Of a DNA stretch of 64,000 nt, positions 24,271 through 34,439 are shown in pieces. The translations under genes were made by a program, and so were the position numbers. This DNA comes from Pisolithus tinctorius (Eukaryota > Basidiomycota > Agaricomycetes > Boletales > Pisolithaceae). The stretch covers positions 4,092,001 to 4,156,000 of the forward strand of contig JANFAH010000003.1 of assembly GCA_024663395.1 (NCBI GenBank), given 5' to 3'. How positions within the stretch are numbered: position 1 is the first letter of the stretch; each line of letters starts with the position of its first letter. The notes under the pieces were generated by a model. That model ran no database searches, was not told the DNA's origin, and saw only the letters and a list, made by a program, of their open reading frames with translations.

Positions 24271-25389
24271 TAGGGTTGTTCACGGGTACGGGTAACACCG
24301 CGGTATTTTGGTCACGGGTATGGAGGGTACGGGTACGGTGTGGTACAACTCCAACCCGTGCCAACACCGCAACCGTACCCGCGGGCGGTGTACGGGTTTT
24401 TGGCGGGTAAGCCCCTGAAAATTTGTTTGTTTGTGTATGTGTATGTAGCACAGATCTCCGATTGTGGCTGGGTACGACGGGGTTCCTTCATAGTGCGGCA
24501 GGGCATCTATGCTGCTCTAGATTCACTTGACTTCATAAAACTGCGTTGCAGTCATGACGACCCGAAAACAGTGAGAGAAGGAAAAGTGGGGTGTAAAAGT
24601 TTGGCCCCCCAAGAACTGGTAACACCCAACCCGAGTCCGTTTTCCCTTCGAGTGTGTGTGCCCACATCAGATCCCTCTGACGAGACCAAGAGTCAGGTGC
24701 ACTACATTATTGGTTTCATTTCAGGTTGCTAATCCAACCCTGGAAGGAATGCAACGGTGTTGGAAACTTCTCACTTGCAACGACCTCCCTTCCAAAGGAT
24801 GAGCTCGATGAGTACTTGCAAGAAAAAATCGAGTCTGTTGCTGATGCCCTTAAGTGGTGGACCAAAATGAAAGAGAAGTATCCAAATCTTCACTGCATGG
24901 CTCTTGACTATCTCAGTGTTCCTGGTGAGTTCACTCGTCTTATTGTTTTAGCATGACCTTGGCTCACAGTCATGGGCTGTCCCATTCATCTAGCAACGTC
25001 TACCGCAGTTGAGCGGGTATTCTCACAGGGCCGACAGCTGTTGCATTTCACCCGTAATCGGCTGTCTGGAAACTCTGTGTGGGCCTTCTTGTGTCTTGGG
25101 TCATGGATGCGTCATGATGTGGTATCACCAGAAGACCTTATTGCAATCATCCGGCAGAAGAGAAAACGTCCATCAGAGTAGTTGTTCTTAGCTAGTCAGT
25201 CTCTCAATGAATGTAGAATGATTGCTTTTTGACTGCACTACCTGCGGGTTTATACCACACCGCGGGTACTCAACAATACCGCGGGTAAGACGGGTCGGTG
25301 TCAACCCGTACCCGCTGGGGGTACGGTGTTGGCGGGTACGGGTACGGTGTTCGTTTGCCGACCCGCGGTGTTACCCGTGAACAACCCTA
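24271..25389 (+). mobile_element. hAT-superfamily element, internally deleted
   Basis: The ends are TAGGGTTGTTCACGGGTA at 24271 and its inverse at 25389, extended inward by ACACCGCGG on both sides, with several subterminal GGGTACGGGTA motifs. The flanking 8-mers TGAATAGC (24263-24270) and TGAACAGT (25390-25397) match at six of eight positions, the two differences being C/T; 8 bp is the hAT target-site length. The interior keeps only the 3' part of the transposase gene. The element is therefore non-autonomous but has both termini. Confidence 0.85.
24730..25181 (+). pseudogene. hAT transposase C-terminal dimerisation region
   Basis: The remnant carries DELDEYLQEK, an intron at about 24924-24970, and then the hAT C-terminal signature ATSTAVERVFSQGRQL with FTRNRLSG and a final W near the end, followed by a stop at 25179-25181. 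Residues correspond to the last ~140 of a protein that is normally 600-700 long; the catalytic D/D/E part and the BED finger are absent. It cannot be an active transposase by itself. Confidence 0.8.
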
Positions 25390-25684
25390 TGAACAGTACA
25401 TCAGTCCGTCAATGACCAGTGATCCTATAGCAGCAGGATTTCCACAACTACAGATTGTCGCACCTCACTGATCGTCAGCATCAATATCACCAGGACCGTC
25501 ACTGTCATCATGACAACATATCATCGTCATCCTAGCCCAAACCAAGTTATTGTTGTTACCTCTGCCCTGCTGTCACTCGTTCCCTTGCCATTTCCGTGAG
25601 TGTATTGCTATCAAAAGTAAATGTGATCATGAAAATACCCCTCTGTGCACTCCGGCACTACTCAATGTACTTATCTATTCAATA

Positions 25685-25860
25685 CGGAACTTGAGGAAGG
25701 TGTTCTTGCATGAGCAAATGCAATCGCGCCATCCACGAGGGGGTAATTTTTGAGCATGAGAACGGAACGGTGAATATTGGGTTTCTTGCCACGGTGCCCT
25801 GAAATCGAATCCGGGGAGTGCGAAACTGAAGGAATTAGGGAACTAGCTGTTCTGGTTCAC
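25685..25860 (-). repeat. Right arm of the long TIR
   Basis: Inverse of 23592-23765. It retains more CpG sites than the left arm at the differing positions, suggesting the left arm has lost more by C-to-T change. Confidence 0.75.
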
Positions 25861-26054
25861 GAGATGTTTCAATTCTGAGATGCGTACAGCAAGACAAGGG
25901 AGTGGCAGCAATTTTGATCTCACAGCAAACCTTTCCCGAAACCGCTGTAGTAATAGTGTATTAGTAACTGGTCTTGTCGCCGGCACCAGCCGATTCCCGC
26001 CGTCGCGGTTGACAGTCCCAAACAAAACCGGCTGCTTCAACGACGAGGGCGAGG

Positions 26055-28074
26055 ATGGCCAGCACACTACTACGTCAATTTGCGCTGCCAAAACGAAGCC
26101 CGTTCCGCTCATTTGCTACATCGACTGTTCGGTGTAGACCGGACACAGGGCAGACGTCCAAGAATAATGTATTCGATACACATACCGTGGAGGACCTGCA
26201 TGGCCTCTCTGCATCCGAAATCCTGGCAGAGACTGGCACTCGTGCTGACACAAAGTTGAGACATTTTACTGGTGGGTGAATGGTACTTTTGCATTGTCGA
26301 ACTGCGAGATTCATCACTTCATGGCAGTCAATTTCGGGTGAGTCCCCGAATTTTAGTGAAGGACCTATTGACCCAGGTACACGTCCAGTCCTCAACACCC
26401 TGCAGCCCACGGTGTGCTCCGTTTGATTTTGGAATTGAATGGGGAAGAGATCCTCCGTTCGGACCCTGTATGTGCACATACTTGACCGCGTTGTTGTTTA
26501 CTCATCGCCAGTAGCACATTGGACTTCTACATCGCGGTACAGAAAAACTGATCGAGTACAAGACTTACTTACAAGCATTGCCGTACTTCGATCGTTTGGA
26601 CTACGTCTCCATGAGTTGGTCCTCGTTTTCCGACGTATTCCTTGCACTAACTAGGTTCTCTTCAGTGACGAATGAGCTCTGCTACAGTCTCGCGGTAGAG
26701 AAACTTCTTAACATCGAAGTTCCTGAACGCGCCAAATGGATCCGAACTCTGTTCGGTGAAATTACTCGTGTCCTAAACCGTAGGTCATAAGCTACCTTCC
26801 GTTTCTAGTCAACTCTGAACCAAGATGAACAGACTTGATGGCCGTTCTTACACATGCTATGGATGTTGGCGCACTGACACCATTCTTGTGGGGTTTCGAA
26901 GAACGCGAAAAGTTGATGGAATTTTACGAGCGCGTCTCTGGTGCTCGTCTCCATTCTGCTTATGTCCGCCCAGGCGGCGTTGCTTTCGACCTCCCGCACG
27001 GTCTCCTGGAAGATATCTTCAAATGGGCTACTCAATTTAGCTCACGCGTAGATGAAATCGAGGAGGTTGTCACAGGTAACAGGATATGGAAACAGCGGAC
27101 GATTGGTATCGGTGTCGTGACAGCCAAGGAGGCGTTGGATTACAGTTTCACTGGTGTCATGCTGCGCGGGAGCGGTATTCCGTGGGATATAAGGAAGGTT
27201 GCTCCATATGATAAATACGATGAGGTGATGAGTGGTTCTTCCTTGCTTCTCAGTCAGGCATTCATTTGTTATTCATCAGGTCGAGTTCGATGTCCCCGTT
27301 GGAAAGAACGGTGATTGCTACGACCGCTACTTGTGCAGAGTCCAAGAATTCCGGGAGAGTTTGCGCATTATTCATCAGGTGGGTTCATCTTGTGCAATCT
27401 GCATCGTACGGCACTGAGTTGGATGTCATCCGTAGTGTCTAAATAAAATGCCAACCGGTATGGTTAAAGTGGATGATAACAAGATCGTTCCGCCACCCCG
27501 TGCATCCATGAAGGAGAGCATGGAGGCACTTATTCATCACTTCAAGGTATAGGTTATCTGTATGATAGCACTACTAGACCTAACGATCTTCTCGACAGTT
27601 ATTCAGCGAGGGTTACTCAGTACCACCTGGCGAGACGTACAGTGCTATCGAAGCTCCGAAGGGCGAGATGGCTGTATACCTTGTCTCGTACGTATCCATT
27701 ATTCCCCATTTTTTCTTGCCGCTCAATGCGTCGTTTCCCGCAGTGACGGCACGAACCGTCCGTACAGGTGTAAGATTCGCGCTCCAGGATTTGCGCATCT
27801 TGCTGGAGCGGACTTCATGATGAGACGTACGTGTTTCCCTTTTGCAAATTCGCTCCCCCTCCTCTGATGCCGGTTCGTCTTGCAGATGTAAGACGTGATG
27901 AGCAATCGTCCTTCGTTCAGGAGACTGACTCTTCCTCTTTAGCACATGCTTGCAGATGCAGTTGCGATCATCGGTACCATGGATCTTGTGTTCGGGTGAG
28001 TTAACTGACGTCCTGAAGAGTGTGGATACGTTGACTGACGATGTCGTGTAATGCACAGAGAGGTAGATCGTTAG
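26055..28074 (+). CDS. NDUFS2: NADH:ubiquinone oxidoreductase 49-kDa subunit, mitochondrial complex I
   Basis: Nuclear gene for the core peripheral-arm subunit that helps form the quinone site of complex I in the mitochondrial inner membrane. The predicted protein has 454 residues, usual for the mature family plus presequence. The first ~30 residues ([19 protein letters not shown]) are basic, hydroxylated and free of acid, as in a mitochondrial targeting peptide. Family blocks follow in order: [105 protein letters not shown], and the end [12 protein letters not shown]. Exons: 26055-26271, 26328-26337, 26389-26467, 26515-26614, 26666-26779, 26833-27224, 27280-27378, 27436-27546, 27599-27687, 27744-27826, 27886-27887, 27943-27995, 28059-28074. 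All phases close without indels. The 10-nt second exon and the 2-nt eleventh exon are unusual. Confidence 0.96.
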
Positions 28075-28458
28075 ATAATTTCTTTGTACCTCTGACCAGG
28101 GATATCCTCACTTCCAACGATAATATGGCTAGTTCCCCCTCACGCGATCTGATCTGTCGGAGTGATGATTGATTGCTGTATCCGACATTCGGATCAAGTT
28201 GGGATGCATGTGAATTGAAGCATTTCCCTTGTCTGTTTGCATGCATACATTCCAGCATTGAATATCTCTTGGATCCACTAACAATAAGCAACGATGAGTG
28301 CATCGTTTCCCGTAGTTAGAGTCCAAGTCACTGCACACTGGTAGTGGCTCTAAGTAGACACAGGATTTCCTAATTTGGCATGCACAACTTGGCGGCATCA
28401 ATTTTACATTTGGCAAGCTCCTGATATACGACGAACTCAAAACTATCGAGCACATGAA

Positions 28459-31400
28459 ATGACCAGGACACAAAAAAGATCAAAGCAGTCGCATCCAAAA
28501 AATTCCAAATCAGCAAAGAAAGGCAGACCAGGTAGTCGCCCTGCGCACTATGCCAATGCCCGAGAAAAGGCGAGAGCTGCTGCTGCGATTAACGACGTAT
28601 ACGAAGACCTTCCAGAAAAGGGCCGTCGGAGCACCGTTGGACTCGATCTTGACAAACATGAAGGGCAGGGAAGGCGTCATCGCTCGAATGCTGGCTTAGA
28701 TGTTGAGAGTCGAGATGCAGAACGGCCGTCTGCGCGGCTGTTGGGTGAGAACGAAGAGGATGAGCAGCTGGGTAGTGACGATGACGAGGAGATCGATAGC
28801 GAGGATGCCTTTGAGGACAGCGATGAAGAGGGGTTTGCAGGATCGAGCTTTCGGAGGAAGGTATGTGTGGCTGGACGATCGAAACTATAGTGTGGTGGTT
28901 AAATGGGATGGGATGTCTAGCGCAAGGAGTCGAGCTCACATCAAGGCTCCGGCTCTGAGGAGGAGAGCGGGAGCGAAGAAGAGGACGAAGATGAAGATGA
29001 TTTCCAGATATCAGCTTCCGAGTCTGACTCTGAGACATCACCTGAAGCCCTCACCGAGCTCAATGCTTTCCTGTCGACACTAGACCCTGAAGACAACAAG
29101 AAACGAAAACAAGACGAGGAAGGATTACCAGATTCCCGTAACAAGAAGCGAAGGATACTCTCAGAACGCACGGAACCTGGGGAGGAGAGTGAATTCGGAG
29201 CACGCGGTACGTGCCATGCGCATCCCCAGTGCATGTATGAACTTGTTCACATCTGAATTGTTTTCTCAGGATCTGGTACACTGAAGCTCGATGATCTACT
29301 TGCACCGCTGGCATCTACCTCAGCACTGGCTACGCTCAAAAAATCGACGAAAGCCCTCACTTCCTCCAGCGCCAAGACAAAAACACTTCCTGCGCCCCTA
29401 CCTCAACGAGCTCAAGAACGGCTCGACAGAGAGGCTGCTTACGAGAAGACCAAGGAAGAGGTCGAGAAATGGAATACGACGATGAAACGCATTAAACAGG
29501 TACATAGTCTCGAGACATGCTACGTGTGTACTGAGCGTTGACCTGTTCCCCAGGCGGAGCATCTAAGCTTCCCTCTTCAAGCAGAACCTGCCACTCGCGT
29601 TTCCAACCTCGAACTCGCAGCCAAGTTCCAGGTATTCAAAGGTCTTTCAGCACCAAGTTTACCGTCCGTACTGACAGACCACATCTAGCCTTCGAATGAG
29701 TTCGAATCAGCTGTAGATAAGCTCCTGAAGTCCGCTCAACTCCGCGACGAGGATATTACCCATACCGAATCTCTGAAAATGGCTCATCTCACTGTGGAGG
29801 AAGTCGCAGCACGCCGTGCAGAACTCCGTATGATGCGCGAACTGGCGTTCCGCGCCGACCGCAAGGCAAAACGCGTCGCGAAAATCAAAAGCAAAGCTTA
29901 CAGACGCATTCGGAAGAAGCAACGCGAGCGACTTGATGTTCCCGTGGAGGACGAAGACATGGACGAGGAGGCACGGATGAAGGCAGAGGTTGAACGCGCA
30001 AGGGAGCGGGCGACTCTGAAGCACAAAGCTACTGGAAAGTGGGCGCGGTCGATGCAAGGTCGAGAGGGATTGGATCAGGACCAACGTCAAGCCATAGCAG
30101 AAATGCTCGATCGAGGCGAAAAGCTTCGGAGACGGATAAGAGGAGAGGATAGTGGTAGCGAGTCGGACGAGGGGAGTGAAAGCGGTGACGAAGAACTGGA
30201 TGAAGAAGGAATCAGGCGCAAGGCCTTTGAGGAGCTCGAAAATATCCGCACGGAAGGGGAGGGAGATACCTCAGATCTGAAGAGCAAAAGCGTATTCAAC
30301 ATGAAGTTTATGCAGGAGGCAGCCACCAGGCGGGCTCGGGAGGCGAATACCCAAGCTGAGGAGCTGGCCCGAGAAATGGCGTTGGATCTTGGAGATGCGG
30401 AAGGCAGCGAATCCGGGGACATAACGGAGAATGCTGCTACTCAAAACACCTCGGTGGTACAACGTACCGGTGGGCGAATATCATTCCGCCCGGGAGCAAG
30501 CGCAGCAGCAACATCCATTGCAAAACCTTTGGGTTCTTTAGCTTCAGATACCTCAAGCGTCACCCTTCAGTCCGCGGATCTTGTCCAGGATGTTACGCCA
30601 CAGGGTCGACATAGTCCAACTCCCACGTTGACCGCTGTGACACCGCTCGTTGCTGCACCGGAGCCCAACCCATGGCTCGCACCGGTGGCGTCGTCATCTC
30701 GCCTAGCACGCAAGAAAAATGAAGCTGTGGTCCACAAGAACGCCGACACCTTGGCGAAGTCTTCCAATAAACTTAAGAAGCAGGTGGCAAAAGGGGAAGA
30801 AGAGAAGGAACGCGCGCGCGATGACGCCGTCTTGGAAATCGAGATAGATAAGGTCCTTACTATCCCTGACCCTCCTACCACAAGCTCGTCGGCCAAAAAG
30901 AAGGGAAAGAAGCCTAAGCGACAGAATCAGCTATCGACTAATGCAGAGGTCCCTGCAGATGATGACGACTCGGACGTGCACAGCGAAATGGAGGAGCAAG
31001 AAGGGGCGGCCGGTCAATCCGTCAACGCGAAAGGGGTCAAGGCGTTTCAACAACGAGAATTGGTCGCCTTGGCATTTGCTGGGGATAATGTTGTGGAGGT
31101 TCGTATGGGGCGATTTCCCCCGAAGACTGTAGTGACTTATTCCATGATCTGCATTCAGGCGTTTGAAGAGGCGAAACGACAAGAAAACGAAGCTGATGCT
31201 CCGCGCGAAGTAGACACGACACTTCCTGGATGGGTACGTTGATTGTTGATGACAAACACGATGACATCTCACCATTCTTTCAGGGCTCTTGGGGAGGCGC
31301 GGGCATCAAGAAACTTCCACCGAAACCTCATCTAATCAAAAAGGTAGCCGGAATCGACCCGTCCAGCCGTGCAGATTTCAAGAAAGCGCATGTTATCATA

Positions 31401-31676
31401 TCAGAAAAACGCGACAAGAAGGCTGCTAAATACCTCGTCCGGGATCTGCCTTATCCTTACACTAGCTATGCACAGTTCGAGAAAAGCATGGATACCCCAC
31501 TGGGAACTGAATGGAACACGAGGGTAGGTTTCCAGAGGGCTACCTTGCCCCGTGTTGTGAAGAAGGCGAGTTTTTATTTTTTCTTTCTTTCTTTTCTTTT
31601 GTGAAACGTCCCTGACTATTTCTGTTTTCCCACCTAGATGGGCACTGTGATCGATCCATTGGAAAAATTGGCTTAG
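28459..31676 (+). CDS. UTP14: Utp14, U3 small nucleolar ribonucleoprotein (SSU processome) protein
   Basis: Nucleolar component of the small-subunit processome, needed for 18S rRNA maturation; in yeast Utp14 activates the helicase Dhr1. Eight exons (28459-28860, 28921-29206, 29270-29499, 29554-29631, 29689-31098, 31159-31233, 31284-31565, 31638-31676) encode 933 residues in one uninterrupted frame. The protein has a basic start, long acidic Ser/Asp/Glu tracts (about residues 95-200), TLKLDDLLAPL, FPLQAEPATRVSNLELAAKF, a Lys/Arg-rich block KAKRVAKIKSKAYRRIRKK, KHKATGKWARSM, the GSWGGAGIKK segment after a splice, and RDKKAAKYLVRDLPYPY...LGTEWNT near the C-terminus, all typical. The last intron (31566-31637) has a GC donor. 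Start chosen at 28459 because family homology begins there. It follows NDUFS2 by 385 bp on the same strand. Confidence 0.95.
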
Positions 31677-32450
31677 CAACCCTTCCCTCACATTTCTCGT
31701 AATGTATACCACATCTGTAGCATTGCACGTCACCCATAATTTCAATGCAGCTGAGGTCCCGTGCTGTCCTCGCTCTATGATGTGACACTATTGTCCTACA
31801 TATATGGCTATCGCCGCGAAAACGCGCGGCAAACCCCAACAAACCCTATCTTGATATTCTTCCATTCCTTTTGATGAAGCTAATTGTTGCCGTGTGTCCT
31901 TGACAGGAATTTCCAAAGCGGTGGTGTAGACAATACGGTCGAGAACTGTGCTTTGAACCTGCCTCCCCGCATGTAATTCAAATCGTCCATGGTGAGGGAT
32001 CGATTTGATGGGGCCCTCGCATAGATGAATCGTAGCCACATCTGACACCCTTGGGCAAGCAGGTCGGTCCATCATCGATCATCATACCCTGTGGTAGACA
32101 GGATGCAGATAACGAAATAAGATTAGGGTCCATGCGTGGGTGAACAGAACGCATCAGCTGCGTGGGACTGTGTGAACGAACGGGCATAACGTGTCCATGT
32201 TCACGTCATGCGGCCATTTTCAAGAGATAGTTAAAGATCTGAATGTTCCAGATATCAGGACTCGTGTTACAAGTCAACGTTGTCACCATTCGAGGCTGTA
32301 GGGAGACGCCTGGAGGCGCACGAGATAGCAGTAGCTGGGTCTTTCGCCACATGGCGTTGGGAGAAAGTTCGTAATTAGAAGCTGGAGAGCGGTTGGCAGG
32401 CCACTTCTACTGTCATACATAGGAAAATGAACAGCGGCAAGGAGTGAGTG
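31677..32450. other. Intergenic stretch downstream of UTP14
   Basis: Contains the presumed 3' UTR of UTP14 and no convincing frame. Confidence 0.4.
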
Positions 32451-32454
32451 GCGC

Positions 32455-33570
32455 TGGTAACCCTGTAAAAAGTTTTTGTCAGGTAAAGTCCGTGCGGGAT
32501 TTAACAGCATATCGGCATTGGGCGTTGGAGACAACTGAGGATTATGATCTGCACGAACGATAGTTGAATTTTCTCCATGCAAAGAAGGGTTGCCCCACGA
32601 CCTTCCAGTTCAGCAGTGGTGGTAAAACTTAACTCACTGGGGGAACTCCGGCCGATGTGGGAAAACTTGACTTACCTGGAGCGACTGCCAATGACAGTTA
32701 CTTACGACAACGACCCACTTGCAGGTCCATCAGTCCTGCTTGGGTCCTATCATATTTAACCGTGTGCGCCGCGATGCGAACAAGAAGGTGGAGATCAACA
32801 GATCCTCCGCCGAATCTCTAATCAGATGGCTAGACATTGGAACGCTCCTACGTACCGAGATCTTGTTTAAAAGTGGTTTGAGATCAAGAAAGCCTTCTTG
32901 AAATCACGGGTACTGAGCTGTGCAGCACGTACTTGCCATACGACGATAATTGGATCCCATCGCGATTTGCACACTACCACCACTCAGACAAGGTCAGCAC
33001 TGGGGTAACCTTGTAAAAAGCTTTTGTCAGCTAAAATCCATACCGGATCCAAAAGCGTATAAGCCTCATCACTGAGGTTGGAGGAAACTGATGGCGCCGA
33101 GCTACAGGAACGATAGGTTGATTTCTCTCTGTGCAAACGGTTGCCCCGGTTCAGCAGTGGTAACGAAGACTAGACTCACCAGCGCAACCTCCAGCCGATG
33201 TGGGCGGTTAACTTAACTTACCGGCTGGCAGATATAGGACCTGAAACAACCGCCAGTAACAATTTTTTACGACAGTGACCCACGAGTGGGGGTGGGGCCA
33301 GTCCTGCCTACCTTGTGAAAGATTTAACCGTGTGTGGAAATCATCGGATCTGTCGCCGAATCTCTAATTAAATGGCAAGGCGTCGAAATCCATCCCACTC
33401 GAGACTTTGTTTGAAAGTGGCGCGCTTGGGATTGCAAGAGCCTTTTGAAATCACAGGTACTACTGTGTGTGCTGCACATAGCACTCGCTATCCGACGATA
33501 GTCGGATCCCACTGCGATTCTCATGCTAGCCTCGCTTCATCGTAACTGCCACCACACAGACAAGGTCACC
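32455..33570. repeat. Diverged tandem duplication, ~550-bp unit
   Basis: Two direct copies, about 32455-32995 and 33003-33570. Matching landmarks are TAACC(C/T)TGTAAAAAG at each start, TTCAGCAGTGGT, CCGATGTGGG, ATTTAACCGTGTG, CGCCGAATCTCTAAT, TTGAAATCAC and CAGACAAGGTCA at each end. Identity is perhaps 70% with many indels. No coding capacity is conserved between the copies. Confidence 0.7.
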
Positions 33571-34439
33571 TGGCTAGCGGATTGAGTTTCATTAACTTCC
33601 GCAACTAAGAACCTACCGTTTTTTCTTTGTATCCGGACGTGAAACTTTACCGTGCGACGGACTTCGACTCCGTGACCCTCCTTGCAAGCGCTAACTTCAC
33701 GCAAGCCTGTCACCTTCACTCACAGTGGTCCAGGCATTCCACGACTGTATATCTCCCAATTGGCAATTGGAAACCCACGATGATACTTGGAAACTGCTTG
33801 GCCGATTGGGTTGTACACTTAGTTTCTGAGGGGGCCACCACCGGAAGATACTACATGGGGAATCTAGTGGCATGTGTCATCCCAAGTGGGCTATGGCCAA
33901 TAGGAACGTCCACCGCCTTACATCGCAGTCGGCATCACTAACATTGTCGATGAAGGCTCGTAGTGCAAACACTTTCGCCAGCGTACCGACGATAACTCTG
34001 CGCGGTCTCCATGTGTTCAAGTTCCCCCGCCCTTCTCTTAAATGCATGTTTACGCCCAAAATTCAGACACCTGGCTTCTTTCGGCGCTTTCACATTTCAC
34101 CCATCTTCGACCCTGGTTGCTACCCCTGACCATTATTGCATTTATAGTAACAACGGTGGCAGTGAGCCGCATCGAAAACAGCTAACGTTACGCAGCGCCG
34201 CAATTCGATAGGAAGAAAATGGCGAAGATAAAATGCTATTGTTTTCCGAGTTTCCGGGTGATGTCGATACACTACATACTCGGACTTCCGACCCCTGAGA
34301 GAGCCGAAATTTCCGGAATACTGCCTGCAAAGCCTTGGGAAACAGGAACCAATAACAGCAACACTACTTGGTTGGCAGCCGATTAGCAGTATGTATATTC
34401 CTGAGCGCCGTGTCAACCCCTTCGTTTTGCTTCAAACCA
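33571..34439. other. Intergenic stretch upstream of FPGS
   Basis: No conserved frame. The part nearest 34440 should hold the FPGS promoter. I see no obvious repeat. Confidence 0.4.

Larger units (their letters stand above)
23592..25860. mobile_element. Long-terminal-inverted-repeat element containing a nested hAT element
   Basis: The segment starts with GTGAACC and ends with GGTTCAC. The left arm (23592-23765) and the reverse complement of the right arm (25685-25860) match over about 170 bp at roughly 90%. Most differences are C/T or G/A transitions, several in CpG (TCGCGG versus TCGTGG, GATCGCA versus GATTGCA). Without the hAT insertion the element would be about 1.15 kb and non-coding, like a MITE or fold-back element; Mutator-like TIRs can be this long. 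I see no clear target duplication. The right end lies 195 bp upstream of the NDUFS2 start codon. Confidence 0.7.

Noticed and set aside
24280..24400. Repeated GGGTACGGGTA suggesting a telomeric or minisatellite array
   Set aside because: The motif is confined to both subterminal regions of the hAT element and is explained by it.
27827..27942. A single 116-nt intron in NDUFS2
   Set aside because: It shifts the frame and destroys the conserved C-terminal block; the two-intron solution fits exactly.
28589..29041. Minus-strand frame of 150 codons rich in His, Ser and Pro
   Set aside because: It is the complement of the acidic Asp/Glu tracts of UTP14.
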